Notes under the pieces: generated by a model
Told to the model about the DNA's origin: nothing
Seen by the model: the letters and a program-made list of their open reading frames with translations, nothing else
Databases searched by the model: none
Part shown: one piece after another, positions 30,744 to 32,388 of the stretch
How the letters are laid out: each line of letters begins with the position of its first letter
Position numbering within the stretch: the first letter of the stretch is position 1
Program-made: the position numbers and the translations under genes
NCBI GenBank assembly: GCA_024637135.1
Contig: JAGXFT010000135.1
Location: forward strand, 1 to 32,388
Reading direction: 5' to 3'
DNA: 32,388 nucleotides
Source: Nitriliruptorales bacterium
GTDB taxonomy: Bacteria; Actinomycetota; Nitriliruptoria; Nitriliruptorales; Nitriliruptoraceae

Positions 30744-32183
30744 ATGGCCGGCAGTGAGCCGTCGCGGGAATGGAGCCGCGACCGCGTGCGCAGCGGTCGG
30801 GGTCCGGTCGGGGTCGATCGGCGAGGTGGTCGCCATCCGCTGCTCCCGGCGTTCCTGCAGCCGCCGCTCAGCCCGGCCCAGTTGGTCGCGGCGTCCTTCA
30901 TCGGGCTGATCCTGGCCGGGACGCTGCTGCTGTGGTTGCCGATCTCCCACGGCGACCAGTCCCAGAACTTCCTCGATTCCCTGTTCACCGCCACGTCGGC
31001 CGTGTGCGTCACGGGCCTGATCGTGGTGGACACGGGCAGCGCCTGGAGCCCGTTCGGGCAGGCGATCATCCTCCTGCTGATCCAGTTGGGTGGACTGGGG
31101 GTGCTGACGTTCGGGACCCTGCTGGCGGTCGCCACCGGTCGTCGGCTCGGGTTCGGCCACCAGTTGCGGGTCCAGGAACAGGTCCGCGCGATCGACCTGG
31201 GCAGCCTCGGTCGGTTGCTGCGGGCGATCATGGTGATCGTGTTCGGCACCGAACTGCTGGGCGCGCTGCTGCTGTACGGGCCGATGTCGGCCGACGTCGG
31301 GCCGGTTCGCGGCGTGTGGCACGCGGTGTTCCACAGCGTCAGTGCGTTCAACAACGCCGGGTTCGCGCTGTACCCCGACAGCCTCACCCGCTACGCCACG
31401 AACTGGCCGGTGTCGGTGGTGATCATGCTGTTGATCATCCTGGGGGGACTCGGCTTCGTCGTCATCGTCAACCTCGAACAACGCGTGCGGTCGTCGAGGC
31501 CGGTGCGGTTGACGCTGCACACGCGGATGGCGCTGGCCATCACCGCGTTCCTGATCGCCGCCAGTTTCGTCGTGCTGCTCGTGTTCGAGTGGAACAACCC
31601 GGCCACGATCGGCGGACTGCCGCTGCACGAACGCCTGTTGACCACGCTGTTCCAGTCCGTCACGCCCCGGACCGCCGGCTTCAACAGCCTCGACTACGCC
31701 CAGATGGTCCCGGCCAGCCTGGTGCTGACCATCCTGTTGATGTTCATCGGCGGCAACCCCGGGTCGACCGCGGGCGGCATCAAGACCGTCACCTTCTACG
31801 TGCTCGTGCTCGGGGTCTGGAGCGTCGTCCGTGGCCAGCCCGAGGCAACGGCCTTCGGACGTCGCCTGCACACCCGCACGGTCGTGCGAGCCGGGGCCAT
31901 CGTCAGTGGCGCCGTCCTGCTCGCGGGGGCGGCGCTGACGCTGCTGGCCCTGGTCGAACCCGAGATGGAGTTCCTCGCGCTGATGTTCGAAACGGTGTCG
32001 GCCTTCGGTACGGTCGGGCTGTCGTTGGGGATCACCGACGACCTCGGCAACTCCGGGAAGGTCGTCATCATCGCACTCATGTACCTCGGTCGGATCGGGT
32101 TCCTGACGTTCGCGCTGGCGCTGGTCGACCAGCAGCCCCGCGGGCGCGGCCGCCTGCTGCCCGAAGAAGTGGTGATCGGCTGA
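30744..32183 (+). CDS. trkH: Potassium uptake protein, TrkH/KtrB family
   Basis: Four selectivity-filter-like repeats: TATSAVCVTGL, SAFNNAGFAL, FQSVTPRTAGFNS, FETVSAFGTVGLS; polytopic membrane protein followed by trkA. Confidence 0.93.
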   Translation: MAGSEPSREWSRDRVRSGRGPVGVDRRGGRHPLLPAFLQPPLSPAQLVAASFIGLILAGTLLLWLPISHGDQSQNFLDSLFTATSAVCVTGLIVVDTGSAWSPFGQAIILLLIQLGGLGVLTFGTLLAVATGRRLGFGHQLRVQEQVRAIDLGSLGRLLRAIMVIVFGTELLGALLLYGPMSADVGPVRGVWHAVFHSVSAFNNAGFALYPDSLTRYATNWPVSVVIMLLIILGGLGFVVIVNLEQRVRSSRPVRLTLHTRMALAITAFLIAASFVVLLVFEWNNPATIGGLPLHERLLTTLFQSVTPRTAGFNSLDYAQMVPASLVLTILLMFIGGNPGSTAGGIKTVTFYVLVLGVWSVVRGQPEATAFGRRLHTRTVVRAGAIVSGAVLLAGAALTLLALVEPEMEFLALMFETVSAFGTVGLSLGITDDLGNSGKVVIIALMYLGRIGFLTFALALVDQQPRGRGRLLPEEVVIG

Positions 32184-32388
32184 TGCGCAACCAGTTCCTG
32201 GTCATCGGGACCGGCCGGTTCGGTTCGTCCATCGCGACCGCGCTGTACGACTTCGGGCACGAGGTCGTGGCGATCGACGAAATCGAGGAAGCCCTCGAGC
32301 CCATCATGCAGCAGGTGACGCACGCCGTGGTCATGGACGCCACCGACGAGGAGTCACTGCGCAAGCTGGGGATCCGGGCGTTCGACAC
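32183..32388 (+). CDS. trkA: Potassium uptake protein, TrkA/KtrA family (5' part, truncated by window end)
   Basis: MRNQFLVIGTGRFGSSIATALYDFGHEVVAIDEIEEALE...HAVVMDATDEESLRKLGI, RCK N-domain nucleotide-binding motif; TGATG overlap with trkH. Confidence 0.92.
   Translation, partial: MRNQFLVIGTGRFGSSIATALYDFGHEVVAIDEIEEALEPIMQQVTHAVVMDATDEESLRKLGIRAFD

Overview
High-GC window (probably Actinomycetota, possibly a deep branch such as Nitriliruptoria; lineage is inferred from gene content and order only). It is densely coding and mostly on the + strand. Order: tig(3' end)-clpP-clpX-FkbM-type methyltransferase-valS-M50 protease-folC-ndk-<radC-like-mreB-mreC-mreD-mrdA/PBP2-rodA-radical SAM (TIGR03960-like)-DUF2344 (TIGR03936-like)-rne/rng-<DoxX-ABC exporter A-ABC exporter B-<sucrase/ferredoxin-like-rplU-rpmA-obgE-proB-trkH-trkA(5' end). 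Most of this is conserved housekeeping synteny, and I saw no CRISPR array, tRNA/rRNA, transposase, phage or obvious defence system. The points most worth a second look are: (1) a ~5.9 kb accessory block between rne and rplU, with a heterodimeric ABC exporter whose NBD motifs predict one degenerate ATP site, and an unusual Ala/Pro/Asp-rich insertion in one NBD; (2) a recurrent TANNNT -10-like element in front of nearly every transcription unit on both strands; (3) several strong inverted repeats in the few intergenic gaps (mreB leader, mreD-mrdA gap, rne/doxX convergent ends, ABC/sucrase convergent gap, rpmA-obgE gap); (4) an in-frame duplication of the rpmA 3' end spanning its stop codon. I did not find a convincing wholly new system. 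All structures and motif readings were made by eye and need computation.
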